A stretch of DNA of 64,000 bases. Source: Herbaspirillum chlorophenolicum (GTDB lineage Bacteria; Pseudomonadota; Gammaproteobacteria; Burkholderiales; Burkholderiaceae_D). The stretch lies in NCBI RefSeq assembly GCF_001189955.1, contig NZ_LFLT01000017.1, forward strand, positions 44,055 to 108,054, written 5' to 3'. Shown here piece by piece: positions 47,582-56,839 of this stretch. The number at the start of each line of letters is the position of its first letter. The stretch's first letter is position 1. The notes below the pieces were generated by a model, which saw only the letters and a list, made by a program, of their open reading frames with translations, had not been told where the DNA came from and did not search any database. Both the position numbers and the translations under genes were made by a program.

Positions 47582-47927
47582 AAAACCTTCCTGAGTAACG
47601 AATCTGAGGCCAGAGCAAGCGGAGACGCTGTCACATCCATCGCCCTCCGGCGAGCCCTCTGGATATTACCTAATCTCACTGTGCGAAACAATAGCACTGA
47701 AACCCGAGCCTCGGCGGTTTCCAGGTAAGCGTATTTCTTGCTACGGATTCTTTGATCCGGGCTGATGAAACTCGTGTCGCGGTACTCCAGGAGGCGAACT
47801 ATCAATCACGCTTCAGGGCGGGTTTGGCAATTGATCGGCAACCTGTCAATTGGCTGACGAATACCCATGCGGACGAGGACGGGCCGCTTCGTGGAGAAGG
47901 CGCGATAGCAAGTGCTTGCACGGCTCC

Positions 47928-47948
47928 TTTGTTTCATCTAAAGATACG
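47928..47948 (-). promoter_or_regulatory. IclR-regulon motif, copy A
   Basis: On the minus strand this reads CGTATCT-TTAG-ATGAAACAAA. It has the same sequence as copy B outside the 4-nt spacer but the opposite orientation, facing the minus-strand IclR gene. Confidence 0.6.
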
Positions 47949-48020
47949 ACGTAATATTTTTTGAAACATCTAGTTGACGCGGCAATCTTTTCGCTTATAT
48001 GATGTTGATCAGTGTTACAT

Positions 48021-48041
48021 CGTATCTCTGTATGAAACAAA
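48021..48041 (+). promoter_or_regulatory. IclR-regulon motif, copy B
   Basis: CGTATCT-CTGT-ATGAAACAAA, ending 50 bp before the second IclR gene. Seventeen of 21 positions are identical to copy A and only the spacer differs. The rest of the 510-bp region holds no gene that I can support. Confidence 0.6.
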
Positions 48042-48091
48042 ATGAATGCATAGTCGAGCGCTGAGAGACCCTTCCTTCCGGTAAAGATCAG

Positions 48092-48850
48092 ATGGCTGAT
48101 TACACGATCGATGCAGTCGAGGACGCCGTGAAGCTGCTGTTCCTCGTCGCCCAGGCGCCCGGGTTGGGAGTGACCGAGCTGTCCGTGCGCGCCGGCAATA
48201 CCAAGGCACGAACCTTTCGCATGCTGAGGACGCTGGAAAAGCATGGCCTGGTGATGCGAGATACCCGGACGCCACTTTATACGCTCGGGCACCATGCACT
48301 GTATCTCGGGCTGGCCGCTGGATCGCAGGCCTTGCTGGCGCTGGCGGCGGGACGGGTGATGCAGCAATTGGGCATGGTGTATGGAGAGAGTGTGCAATTA
48401 CGCATCCGCGATGGTCAGGAGTCACTTTGCATTGCTCGCTGGGAGCATCCGCAGCATCCCCGGCTGGGGCCGCGACGCGTTGGCATACGACGGCCGCTGC
48501 ACGCGGGGGCGGCGGGCAAGGTGCTGCTGGCGTATGCGCCGCCTCATGTGCAAGAGGCGGTGATGGAGCATACGCGGATCAGTTTCACGCAGGCCACGCT
48601 GGTCAGCAAAAGTAGCTTGCGCCATGCCTTGGCGAAGATCCAGGGCATCGGCTACGGGCTGTCATATGGAGAAGTAGTGCCCGGTGCGGTGGCGGTGGCG
48701 GCTCCAGTGCGCGACGGCAGCCGCGAAGTGGTGGCGGTGCTGAGCGTGGCGGGGCCGGAATCCCGGATCACCGGCGCCCGCATGACGGCGGTGATCGAGG
48801 CTGCGATGATGGCGGCCCGCGATCTGTCCGAGCAGATAGGTTTTCGCTGA
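48092..48850 (+). CDS. IclR family transcriptional regulator
   Basis: A 252-residue IclR regulator with the same layout as its divergent paralogue: winged helix at about 1-65 ('GLGVTELSVRAGNTKARTFRMLRTLEKHGLVMRD') and effector domain with 'AGAAGKVLLAYAPPHVQEAVME' and 'GEVVPGAVAVAAPVRDGSREVVAVLSVAGP'. It is upstream of, and on the same strand as, the substrate-binding-protein gene (94 bp). Two related regulators with divergent promoters suggest either hetero-regulation or duplication followed by ligand divergence. Confidence 0.92.
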   Translation: MADYTIDAVEDAVKLLFLVAQAPGLGVTELSVRAGNTKARTFRMLRTLEKHGLVMRDTRTPLYTLGHHALYLGLAAGSQALLALAAGRVMQQLGMVYGESVQLRIRDGQESLCIARWEHPQHPRLGPRRVGIRRPLHAGAAGKVLLAYAPPHVQEAVMEHTRISFTQATLVSKSSLRHALAKIQGIGYGLSYGEVVPGAVAVAAPVRDGSREVVAVLSVAGPESRITGARMTAVIEAAMMAARDLSEQIGFR

Positions 48851-48944
48851 GCGGCAAGGCACGGAGATTGCTGAAACGTGCAGGCAAGGCGGGATCCGGT
48901 ACATTTTCACGAAACGCAAAAACGCATAAGGGAGGAGAAGGTCT

Positions 48945-50537
48945 ATGTCGCATGCATTTTCATGGCTGTCGGGGCGGGGCATCAGGGGGGCGGTACTGGC
49001 GGCTGCCTTACTGGTTCCGGTGGTTTTCCCGGCATCGGCCGAGGACCTGAATATCGGTTTCAAGGCGGAACTCACCTCCGCCGATCCCCACGTCCTCAAC
49101 GGCGCCAACCGCAATATCTGGAACCATGTGTACGAGTCGCTGGTATCCACCGACGCCAACCTGCGTCCGCGTCCGGGACTGGCCCTGTCGTGGCGCCTGG
49201 TCAATCCGACCACCTGGGAATTCAAGCTGCGTCCCGGCGTGAAATTCCAGAACGGCGCGGCCCTGACCGCTGACGACGTCAAGTTCTCTATCGAACGCGC
49301 AATGCACCTGTCCGGACCGCGGACCTACCGTTCCTATCTGCGCGATGTGGAGAGCATTGCCGTCACTGGTCCTCTTGCCATCCAGGTCAAGGCCAAACAG
49401 GTCAGCCCGACCCTGCCTGAAAACCTGGGCCTGGTGGCCATCATTCCCAAGTCGCTCGACGCCAATGCCAGCGAAGAATCCTTTGCCTCCGGCAAATCCG
49501 CGATCGGCACCGGTCCCTATAAGTTCGTGCGCTGGGCGCATGGCCAGAACATTGTGCTGGCCCGTAACCCGGACTATTGGGGCGCCAAGGAGCCCTGGGA
49601 CCAGGTCACCCTGCAATTCATCCCGCGCGAACCGGCGCGCGCGGCGGCGCTGCTGTCGGGGGCGGTGGATATCATCAACGACGTGCCCTCCAACATGGAA
49701 GCCTCGCTGAAGGATTACAAGCTGCAGTCCGTCACCTCTTATATGTTGAACTACCTTGCTTTGGACCAGTTCCGCGACAATTCCCCGTTCGTGAGAGCCG
49801 CCGACGGCAGCCCGCTGGGCAAGAATCCGCTGAAGGACCTCAAGGTGCGCCAGGCCTTGGCCTCGGCGATCAACCGCGACGGCATCATCCGTTTTCTGAT
49901 GAAAGGCGATGCGACCGTATCGGAACAACTCGTTCCCAAAGGCTTCTTCGGCTATGACCCCGAGTTGAAGGGGTTGCCTTACGACCTGAAGAAAGCCAAG
50001 GCGCTGCTGGCTGAAGCCGGCTATCCCAACGGCTTCAAGTTGACCATGCATTGCCCCAACAACCGCTATATCAACGATGCCAAGCTGTGCGAGGCGATTG
50101 CCCAGGTATTCAACCAGATTGGCATCAAGGCCGATGTGGCGACCATGCCGTTCTCCGTATTCCAGTCGCGGCTGGCCGGCGCCAATGGCGGCGAGCCCGA
50201 GTTCAGCGTCTCCCTGCTGGGAACCGGCGCGGTGACCGGTGACTCGGGAACCCTGCTGGCTTCCATGATCCACAGCTATAACAAGTTCGGCGGTGGCGCC
50301 AACAACTACGGCCGCTACAGTAACAAGGAGGTGGACGCCATCATCGAAAAGGCGGCGGCCACCAATGATGAAAAGGAGCGCCTGGCCTTGCAAAAAAAGG
50401 CTGCCAAGGCTGCGCTCGATGACGAGGCCGTCTTGCCGCTGCAGCATCTGAACGTGGCCTGGGCGATGAAGAAGACGCTTTCGATCGTCCCACGCGCCGA
50501 TGGCTTCACGATGGCGACCGACATCCGCAAGAAATAG
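48945..50537 (+). CDS. Peptide-type ABC transporter substrate-binding protein (family 5)
   Basis: A 530-residue periplasmic binding protein of the DppA/OppA type. The signal peptide is cleaved probably after A32 (ASA-ED). Family features include 'LNIGFKAELTSADPHVLNGANRNIWNHVYESLV' at the mature N-terminus and 'WEFKLRPGVKFQNGAALTADDVKFSIERA'. The start has GGAGGAG. The permease and ATPase genes follow after an embedded hydrolase gene. The ligand could be a peptide, but also another oligomeric or amide compound, as family 5 is broad. A hairpin follows the stop. Confidence 0.93.
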   Translation: MSHAFSWLSGRGIRGAVLAAALLVPVVFPASAEDLNIGFKAELTSADPHVLNGANRNIWNHVYESLVSTDANLRPRPGLALSWRLVNPTTWEFKLRPGVKFQNGAALTADDVKFSIERAMHLSGPRTYRSYLRDVESIAVTGPLAIQVKAKQVSPTLPENLGLVAIIPKSLDANASEESFASGKSAIGTGPYKFVRWAHGQNIVLARNPDYWGAKEPWDQVTLQFIPREPARAAALLSGAVDIINDVPSNMEASLKDYKLQSVTSYMLNYLALDQFRDNSPFVRAADGSPLGKNPLKDLKVRQALASAINRDGIIRFLMKGDATVSEQLVPKGFFGYDPELKGLPYDLKKAKALLAEAGYPNGFKLTMHCPNNRYINDAKLCEAIAQVFNQIGIKADVATMPFSVFQSRLAGANGGEPEFSVSLLGTGAVTGDSGTLLASMIHSYNKFGGGANNYGRYSNKEVDAIIEKAAATNDEKERLALQKKAAKAALDDEAVLPLQHLNVAWAMKKTLSIVPRADGFTMATDIRKK

Positions 50538-50546
50538 CCAAGCCAC

Positions 50547-50570
50547 GTACGGCGGCACCGGTCGCCGTAC
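50547..50570 (+). other. Hairpin after the binding-protein gene
   Basis: GTACGGCG (50547-50554) and CGCCGTAC (50563-50570) form a perfect 8-bp stem with an 8-nt loop and no T-run. This is the same position as the hairpin after pstS and probably favours binding-protein mRNA over downstream genes. Confidence 0.5.
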
Positions 50571-50730
50571 CTGCCTGCTACCGGTGCACGGGGCGGGTTT
50601 CCTGTAACGAGATGCAGTTGATTGAGATCGCCCAAGCGGGTGAGGGGAGCGGCTTGCTTTTTTGTGCCGCAGCGCACTGCTCCCACGGTTCCGGTTCCAT
50701 ATCCGATGGCTCTAGCCAGTAGTTGAATAA

Positions 50731-52662
50731 ATGATGAACAACATAATGAACAAGGCTGCTCAGGCGCAGCCGAACGCCGAAATCATCCCTATCTCCGGGG
50801 ACTGCGCAATGTTGCGCAACATGCTGGTACCGGCGCGCGACGGCGTGCTGCTGGCGACTGACGTGTACTTCCCGCTGGGACAGGCGGCGGGCGATTTGCA
50901 GCGTTTCCCCGTGATCTTCGAGCGCACGCCCTACGGCAAGCATCTGCCGAGCCGCAGCGAATTGAGTGCCGCCGATCCACGCGTCAAGAGCCGCGCCGAT
51001 GTGGCGCAGCACTTCGTGCGCCAGGGGTATGTGGTGGTTTATCAGGACTGCCGTGGTTGCTATGCCTCGCAAGGAGTATTCGCCAAGTACGTGAACGAGG
51101 CCGAGGATGGTTTCGACACCTGTGCATGGATCGCCGCGCAGCCGTGGTGCAACGGCCGCATCGGCACCATGGGGTTGTCCTATGCCGCGCACAACCAGGC
51201 GGCGCTGGCCAGTTTGGGGGCACCGGACGTGGTGGCAATGTTCCTCGATTCGGGCGGATTCTCCAGCGCCTACCAGGGCGGCATCCGCCAAGGCGGCGCG
51301 TTCGAGATGAAACAGGCCACCTGGGCGCTCAACCGCGCGCTGGAGCTGGCGATCGCACGTGGCGACCAGGAGACGGCCGCGCAACTGCGCAAGGTGGATA
51401 TGCAAGACTGGATGGCGCGTTCCACCGAGTGGTCGATCGGCCACTCTCCGTTGTCGGCCGCGCCCGAGTACGAAAGTTATTTCTTCGAGCAATGGGCGCA
51501 GGGCAGCTTCGACGATTACTGGCGCCAGGCCGGCCTCTACGCCAGCGGCTATTACGAACACTTCCCCTCCGCGGCAATGGTGCACATGTCGTCCTGGTAT
51601 GACCCATATTCGCGCACGGCCAGCGAAAACTACGCGGGCCTGCGCCGCGTGAACCAGGGGCCGATCCATCTGATTCTCGGGCCGTGGATACACGGCAACC
51701 GCTCGTTCACCTATTCCGGCGATGCCGATTTCGGCCCAAGCGCAACGCTGGATGCTTATCTTGGCGCGAGTTTCCTGGATATCCGCTTGCGCTGGTTCGA
51801 CCAGCATCTCAAACAGACCGGCGCCGGCCTGCCACTACCTCCGGTCAGCCTGTTCGTCATGGGCGGCGGCAGCGGACGCAAGAACGCAGTTGGCCGCATC
51901 GATCATGGCGGCCGCTGGCGCGCCGAGCAGGACTGGCCGATCCCGGATGCGCGCCCGACGCCTTTCTATCTGCACGACGGCGGTGCACTGCGCATGGAAG
52001 CGCCACAGGAACAGGAAGCGGCGCAATCCTATCGTTACGATCCGCACGACCCTGTTCCCACCGTCGGCGGCGCGGTCACCTCGGGCGAGCCTTACATGTT
52101 CGGCGGCGCTTTCGACCAGCGTGGTTCGGCCCAGGTGTTCGGTGCCAGGGCGCCGTTCAAGGCCCTGGCCGAACGCGACGACGTGCTGGTGTTCGAGACC
52201 GAAGCGCTGGAGGAGGATGTGGAAGTGAGCGGCGTGATTCATGCGCGTCTATGGATAAGTTCGGACTGCGCGGATACCGATTTCACCTTCAAGCTGATCG
52301 ACGTTTATCCACCATCGCCGGATTATCCACAGGGTTACGCCTTGAACCTGACCGACGGCATCCTGCGCGTCCGCTATCGCAATTCCTGGGAGCGTCCGAC
52401 CCTGATGGAGCCGGGGCAAGTATATGAGGTCGACATCGAAGCCTTCCCGACGAGCAATCTGTTCGTGCGTGGGCACAGAATTCGCATGGACATTTCCAGC
52501 AGCAACTACCCGCGCTTCGATTGCAATCCGAACACCGGGGAAGCCGACGGAGCCTCCACGCGCACAGAGATCGCGACCAACCGCATCTATATGGACCGGG
52601 CGCGCTCTTCGCATGTGGTACTGCCGCTCATCCCGCGCCGCGATGCCAATGGAACGGCCTGA
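50731..52662 (+). CDS. CocE/NonD family (peptidase S15) hydrolase
   Basis: A 643-residue alpha/beta hydrolase of the X-Pro dipeptidyl peptidase S15/CocE family. The nucleophile is S150 in GTMGLSYAAHNQ, the acid D291 in SSWYDPYS and the base H321 in LGPWIHGN. A cap domain lies at about 175-280 and the C-terminal jelly-roll at about 410-640 ('DVEVSGVIHARLWISSDCADTDFTFKLIDVYP'). No signal peptide, so cytosolic. Members cleave amides or esters (cocaine esterase, alpha-amino-acid ester hydrolases, cephalosporin acylases, X-Pro peptidases). Its place inside an ABC importer operon suggests it opens the imported compound. No clear ribosome site. Confidence 0.9.
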   Translation: MMNNIMNKAAQAQPNAEIIPISGDCAMLRNMLVPARDGVLLATDVYFPLGQAAGDLQRFPVIFERTPYGKHLPSRSELSAADPRVKSRADVAQHFVRQGYVVVYQDCRGCYASQGVFAKYVNEAEDGFDTCAWIAAQPWCNGRIGTMGLSYAAHNQAALASLGAPDVVAMFLDSGGFSSAYQGGIRQGGAFEMKQATWALNRALELAIARGDQETAAQLRKVDMQDWMARSTEWSIGHSPLSAAPEYESYFFEQWAQGSFDDYWRQAGLYASGYYEHFPSAAMVHMSSWYDPYSRTASENYAGLRRVNQGPIHLILGPWIHGNRSFTYSGDADFGPSATLDAYLGASFLDIRLRWFDQHLKQTGAGLPLPPVSLFVMGGGSGRKNAVGRIDHGGRWRAEQDWPIPDARPTPFYLHDGGALRMEAPQEQEAAQSYRYDPHDPVPTVGGAVTSGEPYMFGGAFDQRGSAQVFGARAPFKALAERDDVLVFETEALEEDVEVSGVIHARLWISSDCADTDFTFKLIDVYPPSPDYPQGYALNLTDGILRVRYRNSWERPTLMEPGQVYEVDIEAFPTSNLFVRGHRIRMDISSSNYPRFDCNPNTGEADGASTRTEIATNRIYMDRARSSHVVLPLIPRRDANGTA

Positions 52663-52704
52663 TTTTCCGGGCAAGGGCGGGGCGGCGGCGCCTTGGAAAA
52701 GGCT

Positions 52705-52733
52705 TTGACTCCCATCGGTCGCATGCATATAGT
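52705..52733 (+). promoter_or_regulatory. Sigma-70-like promoter before the permease genes
   Basis: TTGACT (52705-52710), 17-bp spacer, TATAGT (52728-52733). It lies in the 161-bp gap between the hydrolase and the first permease gene and would allow separate transcription of the transporter core. Confidence 0.5.
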
Positions 52734-52823
52734 ATTGATCAGTGAGACAGTGTTTTAAATATAATTATTCCGATACCATGCCAGATACTTTACGCAAAGC
52801 CAGTGTTCCCACGGGAGGCCGCC

Positions 52824-53792
52824 ATGCTTGAGATGCTTGTCAGGCGCGCCCTGCAAAGCCTGTTGGTGGTGTTCATCATGTCGATCCTGGCTTTTGTCGG
52901 GATCAATCTGGTTGGCAATCCCATCTATCTCCTGGTGGCGCCGGACGCCTCCGCCGAGGAAATCGCCCGGGCTTCCGCGGCGCTCGGCCTGGATCTGCCC
53001 ATGCCGCTCCAGTATTGGCGCTTCCTGGTCAATGCCTTGCACGGCGACCTGGGCAATTCCTTCGTCTTCAACCAGAGCGCCATTGGCCTGATCTTCGAAC
53101 GCATGCCGGCGACCTTCGAACTGGCGCTGCTGGCCTTGCTGTTGTCTGCCCTGATCGGGATTCCGCTGGGCTTGTGGTCGGGACTGCGTCCCGGCAGCCG
53201 GCTGCACAAGTTCGCCATGGGCTTTTCCATCTTCGGCGTGACCGTACCGGTGTTCTGGATGGGCTTGCTGCTGATCCTGGTGTTTTCCGTCAATCTCGGC
53301 TGGTTGCCGTCCGGTGGACGCGGGCCGACTTCTTCACTGCTCGGCATCCAAGTCAGCTTCCTGAGCTGGGGCGGCATCAAGTACATGATCCTGCCGGCCG
53401 CCACGCTGGCCTTGCACAATATCGCCCTGGTCATGCGCATGACCGAAGCGGGCACCCGCGAGGTGGCGGAGCAGGAATACGTGAAGTTCGCCCGCGCCAA
53501 GGGCGTGGGGCCGTGGCGCCTGATGTTCCGCCATATCGGCCCCAACGTGATGATTCCCATCATTACCGTCATGGGCATCGAGTTCGGCCATCTGATTGCC
53601 TTCTCCCTGATCACCGAAACCATCTTCGCTTGGCCGGGTATGGGCAAGCTCATCATCGATTCGGTGCTGCAACTTGATCGCCCAGTGGTGGTGGCCTACC
53701 TGATGGTGGTGCTATTGCTGTACGTGCTGATCAACTTCGTGGTCGATGCGCTGTACCTGGTGCTCGATCCCCGCCTGCGCTCGCGCGGTTGA
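52824..53792 (+). CDS. Peptide-type ABC transporter permease (DppB-like)
   Basis: From ATG 52824 (GGGAGG upstream) the product has 322 residues. It starts 'MLEMLVRRALQSLLVVFIMSILAFVGINLVGNP' as in DppB and has six membrane helices and the EAA loop 'EYVKFARAKGVGPWRLMFRHIGPNVMIPIITVMGIEFG'. It forms the inner-membrane pore with the DppC-like partner. Confidence 0.93.
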   Translation: MLEMLVRRALQSLLVVFIMSILAFVGINLVGNPIYLLVAPDASAEEIARASAALGLDLPMPLQYWRFLVNALHGDLGNSFVFNQSAIGLIFERMPATFELALLALLLSALIGIPLGLWSGLRPGSRLHKFAMGFSIFGVTVPVFWMGLLLILVFSVNLGWLPSGGRGPTSSLLGIQVSFLSWGGIKYMILPAATLALHNIALVMRMTEAGTREVAEQEYVKFARAKGVGPWRLMFRHIGPNVMIPIITVMGIEFGHLIAFSLITETIFAWPGMGKLIIDSVLQLDRPVVVAYLMVVLLLYVLINFVVDALYLVLDPRLRSRG

Positions 53793-53838
53793 TGCCGACG
53801 CTTGCCTTATCCCGATTTCACCGTCTCTGGAACTGGTC

Positions 53839-54780
53839 ATGATGAATGAAGCACAAGCGGAAGCGGCCGAGCCCTCCGTCGAAAAAACTGCGCCATCGGT
53901 TGCGCTCGAGAGCATGGGCCTGATGCTGCTGCGGCGTTTCTTGCGCAACCGGGCGGGTACCGCGGCACTTGTACTGCTGCTGATACTGGTCGTGACGGCG
54001 CTGGCCGCGCCGTGGATCTCGCCGCAGAATCCCTACGACCTGGCGCAGGTGTCGGTGATGGAGGCCGAACGCGCCCCGGGCGCCCAGAGCGATACCGGCG
54101 CCATCACTTTCGTGCTGGGCACGGACGGCGCCGGCCGCGACATGTTCAGCGCCATCCTGTACGGCCTGCGCATCAGCTTGGGCATCGGCGTGATCAGTGC
54201 GCTGGCGGCGCTGGCCGTGGGCACCACGGTCGGCCTGGTTGCCGCGTATTTCGGCGGCAAGGTGGATGCCTTCCTGATGCGCGTGGTCGATGTGCAGCTG
54301 AGCATTCCCACCATCCTGGTGGCGTTGGTGCTGCTAGCGGTTCTGGGACAGGGTGTGGACAAGACATTGATGGCCCTGATACTGGTGCAGTGGGCGATCT
54401 TCGCGCGCACCGTGCGCGGCGCAGCCATCGTGGAGCGCCGCAAGGATTACATCGAAGCGGCCATGGGCCAGGGCTTGTCGCCGCGCCGGATCATGTTTCG
54501 CCATGTCCTTCCCAACTGCATGGCGCCGTTGATCGTGACGGCTACTAACCAGATGGCCAATGCCATCTCGCTGGAAGCCACCATCAGCTTCCTGGGGATC
54601 GGCCTGCCGCAGACCCAGCCCTCGCTGGGTTTGCTGATCTCCAACGGCTTCGACTACATCCTGTCCAACGAGTACTGGATCAGCATGTTTCCCGGCATCG
54701 CGCTGGTGATTCTGGTGGTGTCGATCAGCGTGGTCGGCGACCAGTTGCGTGTGGTGCTCAATCCCAAAAACGATATCTGA
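53839..54780 (+). CDS. Peptide-type ABC transporter permease (DppC-like)
   Basis: From ATG 53839 the product has 313 residues. It has an N-terminal cytosolic extension, the DppC-type helix 'FLRNRAGTAALVLLLILVVTALAAPWISPQNPYDL', 'LGTDGAGRDMFSAILYGLRISLGIG', and the EAA loop 'YIEAAMGQGLSPRRIMFRHVLPNCMAPLIV'. It pairs with the DppB-like permease 46 bp upstream; the DppD-like ATPase gene follows 22 bp later. Confidence 0.93.
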   Translation: MMNEAQAEAAEPSVEKTAPSVALESMGLMLLRRFLRNRAGTAALVLLLILVVTALAAPWISPQNPYDLAQVSVMEAERAPGAQSDTGAITFVLGTDGAGRDMFSAILYGLRISLGIGVISALAALAVGTTVGLVAAYFGGKVDAFLMRVVDVQLSIPTILVALVLLAVLGQGVDKTLMALILVQWAIFARTVRGAAIVERRKDYIEAAMGQGLSPRRIMFRHVLPNCMAPLIVTATNQMANAISLEATISFLGIGLPQTQPSLGLLISNGFDYILSNEYWISMFPGIALVILVVSISVVGDQLRVVLNPKNDI

Positions 54781-54802
54781 CCAGGCTGCATAGGAAAACA
54801 CC

Positions 54803-55765
54803 ATGGCATTGCTGGAAGTAAAAGATCTGGTCACCGAATTCCATACCGGCGCCGGCGTGGCGCGGGCCCTGGACAAGGTTTCGTTCACGCTGGAGCGCGG
54901 GCAGGTGCTGGGGATCGTCGGCGAGTCCGGTTCGGGCAAGTCGGTGACTGCCTTCTCCCTGATCAACCTGCTGGAAAAACCGGGGCGAGTGGCCTCCGGC
55001 CAGATCCTGTTCGACGGCGAAGACCTATGCGCGGCCTCGCCCAAGCGCTGGCAGCAGTTGCGCGGCGACCGCATCGCCATGGTCTTCCAGGACCCGATGA
55101 TGTCGCTCAACCCGGTGCTGCGCATCGGCGACCAGTTGGGCGAGACCGTGCATATCCACAAGAAGGTGGGCCGCGCCGAGCGTGAACGTCTGGTGGAAGA
55201 GGCACTGCGGCGGGTGGGTATTCCTTCGCCGAGGGAGCGCATGCGCGCCTATCCACATGAGATGTCGGGCGGTATGCGCCAGCGGGTGTCGATTGCCAAT
55301 GCCCTTATCAACAATCCCGACCTGATCATCGCCGACGAGCCGACCACCGCGCTGGACGTGACCATCCAGGCCCAGATCCTGTTCGAGATGAAGCAGCTGG
55401 CGCGCGACAGCGGCACCGCGTTGATTTGGATCACGCACGATATCAGCGTGGTCAAAGACCTGGCCGACGAGCTGTGCGTGATGTACGCCGGACGCGTCAT
55501 CGAGCGGGGACCGGTCGCTGACGTCATCGGCAATCCGCTGCATCCCTATACGCGCGGCCTGATCGATTCGCTGCCGCAGGCCGAGAATCACGGTAAGCGT
55601 CTGTATTCGATTCCCGGTGGCGCGCCGCCGCTGCTGTCGCTGCCGCCAGGCTGCAGTTTCGCGCCGCGCTGCCAGCGCGCCACCGCAACTTGTCGCCAGG
55701 TACCGCCCGTGGTCCAGCATGGCGCCCGAGAACACCGCTGTTTTCATCCATTGAATCAATCATGA
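54803..55765 (+). CDS. Peptide-type ABC transporter ATPase (DppD-like)
   Basis: The 320-residue product has Walker A GESGSGKS, signature [12 protein letters not shown], Walker [14 protein letters not shown], and the C-terminal oligopeptide-transporter extension with cysteines '[17 protein letters not shown]' that may bind an iron-sulfur cluster. Start after AGGAAAA. It overlaps the DppF-like gene by ATGA, so the two ATPases are coupled. Confidence 0.94.
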   Translation: MALLEVKDLVTEFHTGAGVARALDKVSFTLERGQVLGIVGESGSGKSVTAFSLINLLEKPGRVASGQILFDGEDLCAASPKRWQQLRGDRIAMVFQDPMMSLNPVLRIGDQLGETVHIHKKVGRAERERLVEEALRRVGIPSPRERMRAYPHEMSGGMRQRVSIANALINNPDLIIADEPTTALDVTIQAQILFEMKQLARDSGTALIWITHDISVVKDLADELCVMYAGRVIERGPVADVIGNPLHPYTRGLIDSLPQAENHGKRLYSIPGGAPPLLSLPPGCSFAPRCQRATATCRQVPPVVQHGAREHRCFHPLNQS

Positions 55766-56748
55766 ATACATTGTTAGAAGCCACCGGCCTGAGCAAGAGT
55801 TTCGGCGAAAAACCTTCCGGATTCCAGCGGCTGGGCGCGGCACTGGGCTTGTCCAAGGCCGAGGAAGTGCGGGTGCACGCGGTCAACGATGTATCGCTGA
55901 GCGTGGCGCGCGGCGAAGTGCTTGGCCTTGTGGGGGAATCGGGTTGCGGTAAATCGACCGTGGGCCGCCTGATTGCCGGCCTGCTGCAGCCCACCGCCGG
56001 CGCGCTCAAGTTCGACGGCGTGCCACTGGGCGAGGATCGCATCCGCACCCATCTGAATATTCAAATGGTGTTCCAGAATCCCTATGCGTCGCTGAATCCG
56101 CGCCAGCGCATTGATCAGGTGATCAGCGAGGCGGCAGTCCAGCATGGATTGATTTCCAGGAGGGATGCGCCAGGTTTCGTCGCCGGCCTGCTGGGACAGG
56201 TCGGACTGGACGCCAGCTATGCGCAGCGCTATCCGCACCAGTTCTCCGGCGGCCAGCGTCAGCGTATTGCAATCGCGCGTGCACTGGCCCTCAATCCCAA
56301 GTTCGTGGTATGCGACGAAGCGGTGTCGGCGTTGGACGTGTCGGTCCAGGCGCAGATCCTCAATCTGTTCATGGATTTGCGCCAATCCAAGGAGCTGACC
56401 TACCTCTTCATCAGCCATAACCTGGCCGTGGTCGAGTACATCGCCGATCGCGTCGCGATCATGTATCTGGGCCGCATCATCGAGCTGGCCGATACCAGAT
56501 CGGTCTTCGTCTCACCCAACCATCCCTATACGCAGGCGCTGATCGCTGATGCGCCCAGGCTGGATCGCAAGACGACCACGCACAGGCCGATCTCCGGTGA
56601 ATTGCCCAGCCCCTTGCGTCCGCCCGGCGGCTGCGCCTTCCATCCGCGCTGCCCGCACGCCATGCCGCGCTGTAGCCAGGAGCGCCCTCTGCTTAAGTGC
56701 ATCGCGCCTGGCCACTGGTCGGCCTGTCATCTGAACGACATGCAATAA
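55762..56748 (+). CDS. Peptide-type ABC transporter ATPase (DppF-like)
   Basis: From ATG 55762 the product has 328 residues: Walker [10 protein letters not shown], signature [12 protein letters not shown], Walker [14 protein letters not shown], and the C-terminal extension '[18 protein letters not shown]'. An unusual insertion after the first strand ('[31 protein letters not shown]') is also known from OppF/DppF proteins. It completes an importer of DppABCDF composition. The MCP gene starts 91 bp later on the same strand. Confidence 0.94.
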   Translation: MNTLLEATGLSKSFGEKPSGFQRLGAALGLSKAEEVRVHAVNDVSLSVARGEVLGLVGESGCGKSTVGRLIAGLLQPTAGALKFDGVPLGEDRIRTHLNIQMVFQNPYASLNPRQRIDQVISEAAVQHGLISRRDAPGFVAGLLGQVGLDASYAQRYPHQFSGGQRQRIAIARALALNPKFVVCDEAVSALDVSVQAQILNLFMDLRQSKELTYLFISHNLAVVEYIADRVAIMYLGRIIELADTRSVFVSPNHPYTQALIADAPRLDRKTTTHRPISGELPSPLRPPGGCAFHPRCPHAMPRCSQERPLLKCIAPGHWSACHLNDMQ

Positions 56749-56839
56749 CACGATCAAATCCCCTCGTCGCGTTCAAGGGCCGGCATCGCGGCGCGGTACT
56801 GTGACGTCGTCCGGCAGTCTTGAACAGGGAGAGGCGGCT

